A DNA stretch of 64,000 nt from Candidatus Azophilus lithoversatilis (GTDB lineage: Bacteria > Pseudomonadota > Gammaproteobacteria > Pseudomonadales > Azotimanducaceae), in assembly GCA_028278675.1 (NCBI GenBank), contig JAQAJJ010000005.1, positions 1 to 64,000 on the forward strand, read 5' to 3'. The notes below the pieces were generated by a model that saw nothing but the letters and a program-made list of their open reading frames with translations, had not been told where the DNA came from and did no database searches. The position numbers were made by a program, and so were the translations under genes. Of this stretch, positions 9,090 to 18,135 are shown piece after piece (the first letter of the stretch is position 1; the number at the start of each line of letters is the position of its first letter).

Positions 9090-10222
9090 CGCAACCCCAA
9101 GCCACGAGCGATGACGCCGCGCAGGATTTCCCGCGTGCCGCCGCGCAAGGTGAATGAAGGCGACAGCAACAGGGTTTCAGCGTAGGTTCGACGAAACCGC
9201 TCCTGATCGCCGTTGATGGGCATCGCGGCCCGGGCGATTTCCGGCAGCAGCTTTTCGAAGTTGTTGCCCAGCTCCTTGACCAGAGCCGCCTCGACATTGG
9301 GGGCCTTGCCGTTCTCCAGCATTCCCGCCACCGACATCGACATGCGGCGCAGCGTCATCAGGTGCGCGGCGATGCGTCCCACAGCCGCCGCTTCAAAGCG
9401 CCCGGGGTCGAGGCCGAGGAGACGCACGAACTCGACATAGACGCGGAATGCGGACAGGAACCGTTCCGGCCCGCTGCGCTCGTAGCCCAATTCCGAGGTT
9501 ACCTGCGACCAGCCGTTGCCCGGTTCGCCAACCACGTCCGCGTCGGCCACGAACACATCATCAAACACCACCTCGTTGAAATCCTCGCCACCGGCCATGT
9601 TGCGAATCGGGCGTATGGCCACGCCGGGCGCGGCCAGATCGATGATCAACTGCGACAGCCCGGCATGCCGGTTGCCGTCCGGCGGCGCGGTGCGCACCAG
9701 GGCGATCATGTAGTGGTTCAGATGGGCGCCGGTGGTCCAGAGCTTGGTGCCACTGACCCGCCAGCCGCCGGGCACCCGCTTGGCCGCGGTGCGCACCGAC
9801 GCCAAATCGGAGCCGGTGCCCGGCTCGCTCATGCCGATTGAGAAGAAGCTGCGGCCTTGGGCGATGGCCGGCAGGTAGCGTGCGCACTGGCCTTCGCTGC
9901 CGTTGCCCAGGAGCAGGGGGCCGCTCTGCCGGTCAGCGATCCAATGGGCGCTGACCGGCGCGCCCGCGGCGAGCAGCTCCTCGGTCACCACATAGCGCTC
10001 GAAGAAGCTGCGTTCGGCACCGCCGTAGGCCTTGGGCCAAGTCATGCCGATCCAGCCCCGCTGGCCAAGGCGGGCGGAAAACTCCGCGTCATGACCCGAA
10101 CTGAAGTCGGAGTTGGGTGTGCCGATCCGGTCCACGTTGGCGGCGAGGAAGTCCCGCACTTCGTGGCGCAAGACCTCGGCACCCTTTGGCAATCGCACGG
10201 GGTCGAACTGCAGCATCGGCAT
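9086..10222 (-). CDS. Acyl-CoA dehydrogenase, long subunit
   Basis: This encodes 378 residues. Typical signatures are FFSIGMSEPGTGSDLASVRT (the FAD and substrate-binding middle domain) and LRGGTREILRGVIARGLGLR at the C-terminus. It would oxidise an acyl-CoA to the enoyl-CoA using FAD. The ATG at 10222 starts MPMLQFDPVRLP; the third residue is another possible start. It is the first gene of a two- or three-gene minus-strand unit and overlaps the short dehydrogenase by 4 bp. The two proteins probably assemble as a heteromer acting on a bulky acyl-CoA, in keeping with the catabolic genes at 47-59 kb. Confidence 0.92.
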   Translation of the reverse strand: MPMLQFDPVRLPKGAEVLRHEVRDFLAANVDRIGTPNSDFSSGHDAEFSARLGQRGWIGMTWPKAYGGAERSFFERYVVTEELLAAGAPVSAHWIADRQSGPLLLGNGSEGQCARYLPAIAQGRSFFSIGMSEPGTGSDLASVRTAAKRVPGGWRVSGTKLWTTGAHLNHYMIALVRTAPPDGNRHAGLSQLIIDLAAPGVAIRPIRNMAGGEDFNEVVFDDVFVADADVVGEPGNGWSQVTSELGYERSGPERFLSAFRVYVEFVRLLGLDPGRFEAAAVGRIAAHLMTLRRMSMSVAGMLENGKAPNVEAALVKELGNNFEKLLPEIARAAMPINGDQERFRRTYAETLLLSPSFTLRGGTREILRGVIARGLGLR

Positions 10223-10375
10223 TCCTTACGCAATTTTCCCTTAAAATAATACTCTGTGAAGACGCGGGGGCACCATGAACAGCGGAAGTCGTGAACAAGG
10301 CAAATAGTACACAAGTGAGCCAAGTTTTGGACGGATGCCGGCATGCCAACGGCATGAGACGGGCGGCGGCGGTGC

Positions 10376-10789
10376 ATGGCTGACCAGAACCTCCTGCGCA
10401 TGCGACTTAAGCCGGTGCTCGAAGACATCGTGAAGCGGTCCACCGTGGCAGAGCGTTTCGTGCATCGGGACGCGTACCGCATCACCATCGCCACCCTGTG
10501 GACCAATCTGGTGCTTAAGCCCGAAGACGCCGGCATCGAAGAGGCCGACCTCGAAGCCGTCCACGATCTTTTGAGCGCCGAGGCGCAAGCGGTGCTCGGC
10601 ACCGGTGAAGACTTGACTTCCTGCTTCACCTTCATCAACACCAAGCAGGGCGAAGCGGCGATGAAGGAAGCCAGGCTCACCGAAACACACAAGGACCTGC
10701 TGCTTTACTTCTGCTCCATGATCCTCGACCCCGACGGCCACCGGAAGTGGATGGACCGTGTCCGGGAGGGCGTTTTGAAGCGTCGCTAG
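10376..10789 (+). CDS. Small conserved-looking protein of unknown function
   Basis: This encodes 137 residues, acidic in the middle and basic at the C-terminus (MDRVREGVLKRR), with no signal peptide and no membrane segment. Heptad-like hydrophobic spacing suggests a helical protein. I do not recognise the family. The plus-strand frame has protein-like composition, whereas the overlapping minus-strand frame (10241-10867) reads as low-complexity shadow. The start is ATG at 10376 with a weak GGCGG upstream. It is divergent from the dehydrogenase pair and convergent with the sulfatase gene, so it stands alone. Confidence 0.6.
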   Translation: MADQNLLRMRLKPVLEDIVKRSTVAERFVHRDAYRITIATLWTNLVLKPEDAGIEEADLEAVHDLLSAEAQAVLGTGEDLTSCFTFINTKQGEAAMKEARLTETHKDLLLYFCSMILDPDGHRKWMDRVREGVLKRR

Positions 10790-10951
10790 CCCGGATATTT
10801 CACCAAGGGCCGCGATGATCGCGCCGGATTTTGGCGGCGTGGGCGCGGCCAGCGCGGTTTGCGCCATGCGATGTCCCCAAAAGCACGCGGCAACTTATTG
10901 AAATTCAATCGCATTCCAATTTTGGATAAGCGGCTTGGTGAATTATCCGGG

Positions 10952-12739
10952 CTAGTTTCCGCCCTCGGCAGGCTGGCCACCGTAGAAGCGGCGATGGGCG
11001 TCGCCGAACAGCGCTGCCGCCTGAAGGGCTTGCGACATGTCAGGTTCGTCCAGCGTGAGCGTTTGGCCATTGTAGCGCCAGCCGTAGAGCCCCCCACCTC
11101 GGGCCAGCACGGTGAGGTGCCTGCGTCCGAGCACGCCGACGTGATAGTCCTCCTCGACCGGCGCCAACTGGTCCTCTCCGGCCAGCAGGCTGCGTCCATA
11201 GAAGGGTTCCGCAGCGGGAACACCGAGCAAGCTTAGCAGCGTTACCGGGAGGCTCATGGTGGAGCCCGTGATTTCGATGGTCCGCGGCGCCAACCGGGCC
11301 GGATTGTAGAGCACCAGGGGGGCTCGGAAGTTGTCGGCCGGCACTAGCGTTGGGCCGGGCCGCATCGGACCGTGGTCGGCGACGATGACGAGCAGCGTCT
11401 CCTCAAACCAAGGACGGTCCTCCGCCTCGCGGATGAACTCGCCGAGCGCCCAGTCGGCATAGGCGACGGCGTAGTCCTGACGCCGCTCGTCATTCGGAAA
11501 GGCCACTCGGTCGGCCGGAAAGTCAAATGGGTGGTGGTTGGTCACCGTTAGGGTGCTCAGCATCACCCGATCATGGATTGCGGTGCGGCGATCCATTTCG
11601 ACCAGCACCCGATCAAACAGAATCTCGTCGGCTACGCCCCAACTGGTCTCGAACCAACGGTCAGCGAAGTCGTAGCGGCTCAACAGGGTGTCAAAGCCGA
11701 TGCCACGCCAGTAGTCGAAGAAATTGGTGAAGTTGGGCCAGCCTCCATAGACAAAAGCGGTGTGGAACCCAGCCCCGGCCAGCACTCGAGGCAGGGACGG
11801 CAGCCGCTCGAAGCCGTCCCGCTGGGGCGTCGCCAAGCCGGGCAACGGCGGATAGCCATGGAGGATGGCCTCCATGCCGCGAATGGTATGGGTGCCCGTC
11901 GCGTACACGCGGTCGAAGTAGATGCCCTTGTTGGCGATGGCCGCCAGCCGTGGCGCGTAAATGCGCCGCTGCGCCAGGTCCCACCAAGCCTCACCACCGA
12001 AGGACTCCTCAATGATCAGCAAAAGATGCTTGAAATCTGCGGACTGAGCGGCGCCAGCCGAGGTGGCAACGGGCGGCGGTTCCGGCTGCGCAGGCTGCGG
12101 GTAGCTACTCTCCCACTCGCTTGGGTCAACCCGCAGGGCGTGCAGCATGTCCAACCAGCCGCTGCTCGCCAAGTGGTTGAGCGACCGCTCGGGCCCCACC
12201 GGCCCTCGATATCCGCCGTCGTTGGCGACGACAACGACGGCCAGCGCCAACCAAGCCAGGAAACCGAACCGCTCTCGGCGGCCGAAGGCGCCGGGCAACC
12301 AGCCGCCCATCCACCGCGCCGCCGCCCAACCTGCCGCCGCCAACGGAATCAAGTAGAAGACCAGCCCCATCTGTTCCTGCAAAAAAGCCACCACTTCCAA
12401 CGGATGAGGTCCATAGCGGAGGGCCGTGATTCCGAGCCGGGCGTAAAACACCGTCCAGTGGAAGATCTCAGCGATGAAAACCAACACGGCAAAGGCCACG
12501 GTCAGCCCAATCCACCAAGCCGCGAAGCGGCGGCTCAATGCAAAGCCAACGCTGAGCCATCCACAGACCAGCGCCAAGGCCTGCGCATCGCTGAAGGCGC
12601 CGAACAAGAAAGTTTGAAGCCAATCGCCGATCGACGGATCGACGAACGACCCGGCTGGCGTCAGCCATGCCATGGTCAGCCGCAGAGCCAACCCCAACAC
12701 CATCCAGAGAATGGCCAGGCGCAACCAAAAGCGGATCAT
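10952..12739 (-). CDS. LtaS/MdoB-like membrane sulfatase-fold phosphotransferase
   Basis: This encodes 595 residues. Four or five hydrophobic segments fill the first 170 or so residues, and a periplasmic alkaline-phosphatase-superfamily domain follows. The domain shows HLLLIIEESFGGEAWW (metal-binding Glu region), ATGTHTIRGMEAI (probable nucleophile Thr region) and VIVADHGPMRPG (metal-binding Asp-His). Relatives move phosphoglycerol or phosphoethanolamine from phospholipids to envelope glycans or lipids (LtaS, MdoB/OpgB, EptA). Its start overlaps the stop of the MMPL exporter gene as ATGA, so it is the last gene of the TRAP-Mla-MMPL operon. It could modify the lipid this system handles. The donor and acceptor are unknown. 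Confidence 0.82.
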   Translation of the reverse strand: MIRFWLRLAILWMVLGLALRLTMAWLTPAGSFVDPSIGDWLQTFLFGAFSDAQALALVCGWLSVGFALSRRFAAWWIGLTVAFAVLVFIAEIFHWTVFYARLGITALRYGPHPLEVVAFLQEQMGLVFYLIPLAAAGWAAARWMGGWLPGAFGRRERFGFLAWLALAVVVVANDGGYRGPVGPERSLNHLASSGWLDMLHALRVDPSEWESSYPQPAQPEPPPVATSAGAAQSADFKHLLLIIEESFGGEAWWDLAQRRIYAPRLAAIANKGIYFDRVYATGTHTIRGMEAILHGYPPLPGLATPQRDGFERLPSLPRVLAGAGFHTAFVYGGWPNFTNFFDYWRGIGFDTLLSRYDFADRWFETSWGVADEILFDRVLVEMDRRTAIHDRVMLSTLTVTNHHPFDFPADRVAFPNDERRQDYAVAYADWALGEFIREAEDRPWFEETLLVIVADHGPMRPGPTLVPADNFRAPLVLYNPARLAPRTIEITGSTMSLPVTLLSLLGVPAAEPFYGRSLLAGEDQLAPVEEDYHVGVLGRRHLTVLARGGGLYGWRYNGQTLTLDEPDMSQALQAAALFGDAHRRFYGGQPAEGGN

Positions 12740-15309
12740 GCGACAGCTCGGCTGCGCATCTTGGGCGCGGGTTCAGACACCCAAGACAACAGCACCGGCA
12801 GGAGAAAGACCGTGAAAATCAGCAGCAGCGATACGGCAATGGCGAGCAGGAAGCCGATGGACGCGGTGCCCGCATGGGGCGACAGCGACAGGGCGGCGAA
12901 GGCACCCACGGTGGTCAACGCACTCAGAACCACCGCCCGGGGTGTACTCGAGTGCATCAGGTGGGGCACATCGCCCTCGCCACGATAGCGGTCCACCACA
13001 TGGACGCCGCTATCCACTCCAAGGCCGAATATCAGCGGCATCACCAGAATGTTGGCCATGTTGAGCGGCGCGTCGAGCAGCACCCCGAGGGCCAGAGTGA
13101 ACAGCACCGCAAGGCCCAACGGCACGAGGATGAGCAGCGCGTGGCGAAGGCTCTGAAACATGGCCAGCAGCACGACGCCGATCGCCGCCAAGGCGAAGGC
13201 CATCGCCTGCTGGAAGCTGGCGACGACCACGCCGCCAACGCCCCGCTCGATGACCGGACGCCCCGTGGCGGTGGGTGCAATGGCTTGCACGGCGTCAATG
13301 AAACGGTTCATCACCCCCACCTCGGCCACATCCTCGGCTGGCAGCACAATGCTCAAGCGCTCGCCCTCGGCGCTGGTGAGCCGAGTGCGAATCTCGGCCG
13401 GCACGGCCTCAACAGTCACCAAACCCACATGCAAGGCCCGCCGCAGCCATTCAAGCTCCTCGACCAGGTTGGCGACCACGCCTTGCTGCCAGATCAGCAA
13501 CTGCGAGGTCGGACCGCCCGCCAAGTCCCGCAGCACGGCTTCGAGATCTGCAAAGCGGCTGCGGTCCGCGCTGGTCTCGATGGTCTCCAGCAAACTGCGC
13601 ACCCCGGCCTGCAGTTCGCTCTCCGCCGGAGCGTCCAGCCGCCGCAACGGTGCCAGGGCGCTGGCCAACATCCATTGCAGATCCTCAAGCACGTAGAGCT
13701 TGTTGGACTGATTCTCGGGCACGAAGTCCTCAAGGGTGATCACCGAGTCAACCTCCGGCAAGGCCCGAACGGCCTCAATGACGCCCAAGTCCTCGCCGAA
13801 CATCAACAAGGCGTAGTCGGTCGCCTCCCCGTCACGCTGCAACAGGCGCAGGGAGCGCATGGAGTCCGTTGTCGGATCCTTTAGCGCCAACACGCTGTAG
13901 TCGAAGCGCGCCTGGCTGGCGAAGGCCAAGGCCAACACTGCGGCTGCAATAGTCAGGCCGAGCACCCAGCTGCGATGGACGATCAAGGTGCCAACCAGCC
14001 GCGCACCCGAAGGCAGAGGCGTCACATGGGGCTTGATCGGGCCGAACACGGTGAAGAACGCGGGCAGCAGCGTGAAGGCCAAAAAGCCGGCGATGACCAT
14101 GCCACCGGCGGAAATGACGCCCAAGTCGGCCAAGCCCTCGTAGTCCGTCGGCCAAAATCCCAGAAAACCCAAGGCCGTGGTCAGCGTGCAAATGAAGATG
14201 GCGCCGCCAACGCTGTGAACGGTTGAGTCGAGTGCCTGAACCACATCGCCCGCGCCGACGTTGACCGCCTCTTGGTAGCGCAGGGAGAAGTGGATGGCGA
14301 AATCAACGCCAAGGCCGAAGAACATCACCACGAACACCACCGACAGGGTGTTGTATTCCCCGACGGTCAGCATGGCGTAAGCTGCAGTCAGGCCGATGCC
14401 GACCGCGAGCATGGTGAAGGTGGCGACGATGATCTTCAGCGAGCGCACCCCGACCAGCAGCACCGCCGCCAGCAACGCCAAGGCCAGCCAACCCGCCAGT
14501 TGCACGCCGCCGACCGCTGCTTCGATCTCCTCGTGGGCCAGCGCCGCCTCGCCAGTGATGCCGACGCGAACGTCCGGCGGTGCGCCGACCTGCGCCACGA
14601 TGGCGCGCAACTCCTCGACAAGTTCGGCGTTGGCATGCGTCTCGCCCATATCCAGATTGGACTTCACCGAAATGAGGCGATGCCAGACGTCGCTGCCGCC
14701 GAAAAACTCATTGGCCCAGTACAAGGTCGGATCATCGCCGCCGAGCAAGGCCGAAGCCGACTCCTCGAACAGTCGCACGGCCCTGTCGAATCCACTGGGC
14801 GGATCATTGCGGATGCCTTCCTCCAGCAGCTTGAGCAGACCGCGCAGGCTGGGGTCTTCAGCGACGGCCGTCAGCCAGGGCTGGGCTTCGGCAAGGCGGG
14901 CGGCGACGTCGTCGAGCTCCGCCTGATCGGCGTAGAGCAGCGCACGGTCGCGAAAGAAGGGATGGTTGCCGCCGGCGTAAACCGCCCGAAAGCGATCCGG
15001 GCGCCGGCGAATCTCGGCTTCAACCAGGTGCGCCGTATCCTCCACCTGCTTGAAGCCGCTGCCGGAAACCACCACAACGGCCGTCTTGACGTGATCTGGG
15101 AAGGCCGCCTGAAAGCGGTCGAAGTCGTCCCGCCAGGACGCCTCTTGACGAATGAGGTCGCCCAGATCGGCGTTCATTTGATGCCGGTCCACGGCCACCC
15201 AAGCCGAGGCGCAAGTGACCAGGGCCAAGCCCGTGAGCACCGCCCAAGCGTGGCTGGCGACCCAGCCAACCCACTTGGCCAGGGCCAAAATAAGCCAGCG
15301 TTCGATCAT
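12736..15309 (-). CDS. MMPL/RND-family exporter (HpnN-like)
   Basis: This encodes 857 residues with the RND layout: TM1 near residues 19-37, a large periplasmic loop, five more helices, a second TM and loop, then five helices. Two matching cytoplasmic signatures, FGLGVDFAIHFSLRYQEA and FGLGVDSGVHVVDRYR, mark the two repeats and carry the proton-relay Asp. Size and layout resemble HpnN, which moves hopanoids to the outer membrane, and mycobacterial MmpL lipid exporters. ATGA overlaps link it to the mlaA gene upstream and to the sulfatase-fold gene downstream. That points to lipid export or exchange and not to drug efflux. No hopanoid synthesis genes are in the window. Confidence 0.88.
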   Translation of the reverse strand: MIERWLILALAKWVGWVASHAWAVLTGLALVTCASAWVAVDRHQMNADLGDLIRQEASWRDDFDRFQAAFPDHVKTAVVVVSGSGFKQVEDTAHLVEAEIRRRPDRFRAVYAGGNHPFFRDRALLYADQAELDDVAARLAEAQPWLTAVAEDPSLRGLLKLLEEGIRNDPPSGFDRAVRLFEESASALLGGDDPTLYWANEFFGGSDVWHRLISVKSNLDMGETHANAELVEELRAIVAQVGAPPDVRVGITGEAALAHEEIEAAVGGVQLAGWLALALLAAVLLVGVRSLKIIVATFTMLAVGIGLTAAYAMLTVGEYNTLSVVFVVMFFGLGVDFAIHFSLRYQEAVNVGAGDVVQALDSTVHSVGGAIFICTLTTALGFLGFWPTDYEGLADLGVISAGGMVIAGFLAFTLLPAFFTVFGPIKPHVTPLPSGARLVGTLIVHRSWVLGLTIAAAVLALAFASQARFDYSVLALKDPTTDSMRSLRLLQRDGEATDYALLMFGEDLGVIEAVRALPEVDSVITLEDFVPENQSNKLYVLEDLQWMLASALAPLRRLDAPAESELQAGVRSLLETIETSADRSRFADLEAVLRDLAGGPTSQLLIWQQGVVANLVEELEWLRRALHVGLVTVEAVPAEIRTRLTSAEGERLSIVLPAEDVAEVGVMNRFIDAVQAIAPTATGRPVIERGVGGVVVASFQQAMAFALAAIGVVLLAMFQSLRHALLILVPLGLAVLFTLALGVLLDAPLNMANILVMPLIFGLGVDSGVHVVDRYRGEGDVPHLMHSSTPRAVVLSALTTVGAFAALSLSPHAGTASIGFLLAIAVSLLLIFTVFLLPVLLSWVSEPAPKMRSRAVA

Positions 15310-16061
15310 TCGACGGCGTCGGCCTCATCGAAGAAGCCGTCAAAGTCGTCCAGGGGCGGGTCGCCGTCGAAAATCTGGAACTTGCGGCGCTGGTAGTAGG
15401 CCTCGCGCGTGAAGGCATAGGGGTCGAGGGCCGCGGCGTCGCGGGCATCGGTCAGCGCCAGCGCATCCGCCCGGCTAGCGACGACATCCATGCCCCCCAT
15501 CCAGAGCTGGTAACTGTTGCCCAAAAGCAGGCTCGGCACGAAGGCGCGGATGGCCATGCTCGGCAGATCCCGAACCGTCGATGGCCCCACCAGAGGCACA
15601 TAGACGTAGCGGCTGTTCCGCCAGCCCCAGACGGCCAGGGTCTGGCCGAAATCCTCCCCTTGGGCGGCGAATCCGGCTGGTGTGGCCACGTCGAACAGCC
15701 CGGCAACGCCAAGGGTGCTGTTGACCAAAAAGCGCATCATGTCAGTGCCGCCGCTCTTTGGCTTGCCTTGCAAAAAACCGTTGATGCAGCTGTCCACCGT
15801 GCGCAAATTGGCAAAGAAGTTGAGTAGCCCCGCCTCGATTGGATCCGGCGCCAAGTCCCGATAGCCATGCGCCAAGGGCTCAAGCAGATTGTTGTCCAGA
15901 TTCTCGGAAAGCTCAAAGGAGGCCCGGTTGAATTCGGGGGCCTTATCGTAGGCGCCGTAATCCGGCCCGGCCAAGTTGGCGCAGGCGACCTGCAGCAGCA
16001 CAGCCAATGCAATCGCCAATGTCTTGACGGCCTTTTCCCACCTAGGTGACGAAGCCTTCAT
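15306..16061 (-). CDS. mlaA: MlaA (VacJ) family outer-membrane lipoprotein
   Basis: This encodes 251 residues. An export signal ends at LLQVAC, a plausible though non-ideal lipobox with Cys28. The mature part has the MlaA hallmarks FNRASFELSENLDNNLLEP, FANLRTVDSCINGFLQGK and WGWRNSRYVYVPLVGPST. MlaA forms a channel-like disc in the outer membrane that extracts or passes phospholipids, working with the periplasmic carrier MlaC. The gene follows the mlaC gene by 21 bp and overlaps the MMPL gene by ATGA; GAGGAG precedes the ATG. The usual inner-membrane MlaFEDB complex is not in the window, so the TRAP permease or the MMPL protein may take its place. Confidence 0.92.
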   Translation of the reverse strand: MKASSPRWEKAVKTLAIALAVLLQVACANLAGPDYGAYDKAPEFNRASFELSENLDNNLLEPLAHGYRDLAPDPIEAGLLNFFANLRTVDSCINGFLQGKPKSGGTDMMRFLVNSTLGVAGLFDVATPAGFAAQGEDFGQTLAVWGWRNSRYVYVPLVGPSTVRDLPSMAIRAFVPSLLLGNSYQLWMGGMDVVASRADALALTDARDAAALDPYAFTREAYYQRRKFQIFDGDPPLDDFDGFFDEADAVE

Positions 16062-16082
16062 GCGTTTCTCCTCGCTGCTGTC

Positions 16083-16769
16083 TCAGTCGCCGGCACCACC
16101 CAACTCGGCGATGTTGGCCTCGAGGTGGGTCACCAGCCCATCAAAGCCCTCTTTACGGATGATGCCGGCATAGTCCGCGCGACGCAGGGAGAGGTCGCTC
16201 ACGCCGTCGGCGACGACATTGAACACCTTGCCCCTTCGAAAGTAGTAATCGAGATTCACCGGTTCTCCGCTGGCGCGGTTCAGCAGGGTCTTAACCACCG
16301 GTCCGGTGCTGGCGGACACGACGTCCACAAGGACGAAACTCTGGCCGCTGTAACCGTCAAAGCGGTCCGCGTAGGTGGCCGTGATCAGCCGATGCATCAA
16401 CGCCACGAATGCCGAGCGGCGCTCCTCCGCAAGCTGGCGCCAACTCGGGCCGACGCTGACGCGGGCAACGGTGCTCAAGTCGAAGAAGTCCGTCACTGCC
16501 GACTCCAGCAGCGCCGCACGTCGATCGAAGCCGTCGGTTCGCATGGCCTCGATCAGCAGCTCGTGAAAGCGGTCCACCGAAGCGCCAGCGGCTTCATCAG
16601 TTGCCGCCCCGGCCCAGACGGAAGCCGTGCCGAGGCAACCGAGGCTCCACAGAAACAAGCATGCGAGGCGATGCTTGAGACCAACGAGTGGGCGGTCGCC
16701 GGGCGCAGAAGGTGACTTGCTTGACAGCCTCGTCCCGCGATCAGGAGATTTAGCCAGGAGAGGCTTCAT
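16083..16769 (-). CDS. mlaC: MlaC-family periplasmic lipid carrier with repeat-derived N-terminus
   Basis: This encodes 228 residues of the Tol_Tol_Ttg2 (MlaC) family. Visible signatures are DRFHELLIEAMRTDGFDRR, VGPSWRQLAEERRSAFVALM and ADYAGIIRKEGFDGLV. MlaC carries phospholipids across the periplasm between MlaA and an inner-membrane complex. The ATG at 16769 overlaps the DctM stop as ATGA. Residues 8-35 or so are encoded by a copy of the dispersed repeat, which lies directly in front of the export signal (RLACLFLWSLGCLGTASVWAGA). The signal peptide therefore has an unusually long, repeat-derived leader. Coupling to a TRAP permease gene is unusual for mlaC. Confidence 0.88.
   Translation of the reverse strand: MKPLLAKSPDRGTRLSSKSPSAPGDRPLVGLKHRLACLFLWSLGCLGTASVWAGAATDEAAGASVDRFHELLIEAMRTDGFDRRAALLESAVTDFFDLSTVARVSVGPSWRQLAEERRSAFVALMHRLITATYADRFDGYSGQSFVLVDVVSASTGPVVKTLLNRASGEPVNLDYYFRRGKVFNVVADGVSDLSLRRADYAGIIRKEGFDGLVTHLEANIAELGGAGD
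16664..16750 (-). repeat. Dispersed repeat copy E (inside mlaC)
   Basis: This is one of seven copies of an ~85-90 bp element. Read on the minus strand it starts TGATCGCGGGA, has the core TGCGCCCGGCGACCGCC, and ends GGTCTCAAGCATCGCCTCG. It lies wholly within the 5' coding region of mlaC and is translated in frame. The 3' half carries the GGCGA...TCGCC inverted arms shared by most copies. Confidence 0.8.
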
Positions 16770-18049
16770 CTCACGAGCGCCAAGCTGAACCAAGGCACGT
16801 AGGTGATGAGCAGCAGCGCCAGCAGCAACACCACCATGAACGGCCAACAGGCGGCGTAGAGCGTCAGCACCGGCTTCTTGAACCGGTAGCTGGCAATGAA
16901 CAGGTTCATGCCCACCGGAGGCGTGAAGTAGCCAATCTGCATGTTCGCCAAAAACACAATTCCCAAGTGAACCGGATCGATGCCGTAGCCCACCGCCACC
17001 GGCAAAATCAGGGGCACCATGATGACCAATGCGGCGAAGATGTCCAACAGGGCGCCCAAGGCCAGCAGGAGGATATTCAACAGCGCCAGAAACGCAATCG
17101 GGCTTTCGATGCGCGCCTGCATGAAGTCGAACAGGCGCTGCGGCACTTCAGCGTCAACCAGGAAATTGGTGAACGCGAGAGCGACGCCGAGAATGAGCAG
17201 AATGCCCCCCACCATCACCATGGCCTTGACAGCCACCGCGGGCAGGTCGCGCAGCCTGACGTCCCGGTAAAGAAACGTCTGCGCAATGGTGACGTACACC
17301 GCAGTCACCGCCGCCGCCTCGGAGATGGCGAAAAGGCCGGAGTAGATGCCGCCAAGCACCACCACCGGCAGCGGCAGCTCCCAGCGAGCGGCCACCAGCG
17401 CCTCCCAGATGCGAGCGCCGTCAAAACCCTTGGGACGCTGCAGCCGGGCGTCGCGCTGGGCCCACAGCGTCCAGCCCATGAGGCAAGCGAGCATGAGCAG
17501 CAGCGGCATGAGGCCCGCCTTGAACAGATCGACGATCGTGAACGGGGGTCCCGCATCGATCTGCTGAGCGATGACCCCATAGAGGATCAACGGCACCGAC
17601 GGGGCCAGCAGCAACCCGAGGCTGCCGGAACTGGTGACCAAGCCCAAGCTGAAGCGCTCGCCAAATCCAGCCTGCATCAACGCCGGCAGCAGCAACGCTC
17701 CAAGCGCCACGATGGTGACGCCGGAGGCGCCGGTCAACGCGGTGAAAAGGGCGCAGGCGGCGAAGCTGACAATCGCCAAGCCGCTCGGCAGCCAACCGAA
17801 GAAACTCTCGACGACAGCCACCAGCCGTTGCGACGTATTGGCTTGCGCCAACACGTAACCCGCGTAAGTGAACAGCGGCAGCGCCACCAGCAACGGGGTA
17901 TCGACAATCCGGTAAACCTCAATGGGAACGGCCGCCAAGTCAATGCCCGAGGCCAGAAAGCCGAGCATGGCGGCGCCCATGAGCACGGCGACCAGCGGCG
18001 CCCCCGCCAAGGCGGCGGCCAACAGCAGGGCGATGCCTAACGGGATCAT
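16766..18049 (-). CDS. dctM: TRAP transporter large permease subunit (DctM)
   Basis: This encodes 427 residues, nearly all membrane-embedded (about 12 helices), with the DctM motifs ALFTALTGASGVTIVALGALLLPAL in the first half and FLANMQIGYFTPPVGMNLFIASY near the C-terminus. It uses an ion gradient to import solutes delivered by DctP. The start is ATG at 18049, and its first codons (MIPLG) come from the end of repeat copy F. Its stop overlaps the mlaC start as ATGA, so permease and lipid carrier are translationally coupled. Length and motifs are normal for the family. Confidence 0.93.
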   Translation of the reverse strand: MIPLGIALLLAAALAGAPLVAVLMGAAMLGFLASGIDLAAVPIEVYRIVDTPLLVALPLFTYAGYVLAQANTSQRLVAVVESFFGWLPSGLAIVSFAACALFTALTGASGVTIVALGALLLPALMQAGFGERFSLGLVTSSGSLGLLLAPSVPLILYGVIAQQIDAGPPFTIVDLFKAGLMPLLLMLACLMGWTLWAQRDARLQRPKGFDGARIWEALVAARWELPLPVVVLGGIYSGLFAISEAAAVTAVYVTIAQTFLYRDVRLRDLPAVAVKAMVMVGGILLILGVALAFTNFLVDAEVPQRLFDFMQARIESPIAFLALLNILLLALGALLDIFAALVIMVPLILPVAVGYGIDPVHLGIVFLANMQIGYFTPPVGMNLFIASYRFKKPVLTLYAACWPFMVVLLLALLLITYVPWFSLALVR

Positions 18050-18122
18050 CCCTCAGACCAACACGAGGGCGGTTGCCGGGCACAAAAGCTGACTCATTCG
18101 GCGACCTTTCCCCGCGATCAGG
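18037..18122 (-). repeat. Dispersed repeat copy F (dctQ-dctM junction, supplies dctM start)
   Basis: Read on the minus strand this copy starts TGATCGCGGGG at 18122, has the core TTGTGCCCGGCAACCGCC and ends GGTCTGAGGGATGATCCCGTTAG. It fills the dctQ-dctM gap, and its last 13 bases encode the start of dctM. Its final segment has the same length as the consensus ending GGTCTGAGGCATCGCCTCGTTAG, so alignment is unambiguous despite a few differences. Confidence 0.75.
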
Positions 18123-18135
18123 AAAACTAGCGCAA

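Noticed and set aside
10241..10867. Minus-strand 208-codon frame opposite the 10376-10789 gene
   Set aside because: Composition is low-complexity and lacks a credible start; the plus-strand frame looks more like a protein.
12667..13884. Long plus-strand frame opposite the MMPL exporter
   Set aside because: High-GC antisense shadow, rich in His/Gln/Arg with no domain.
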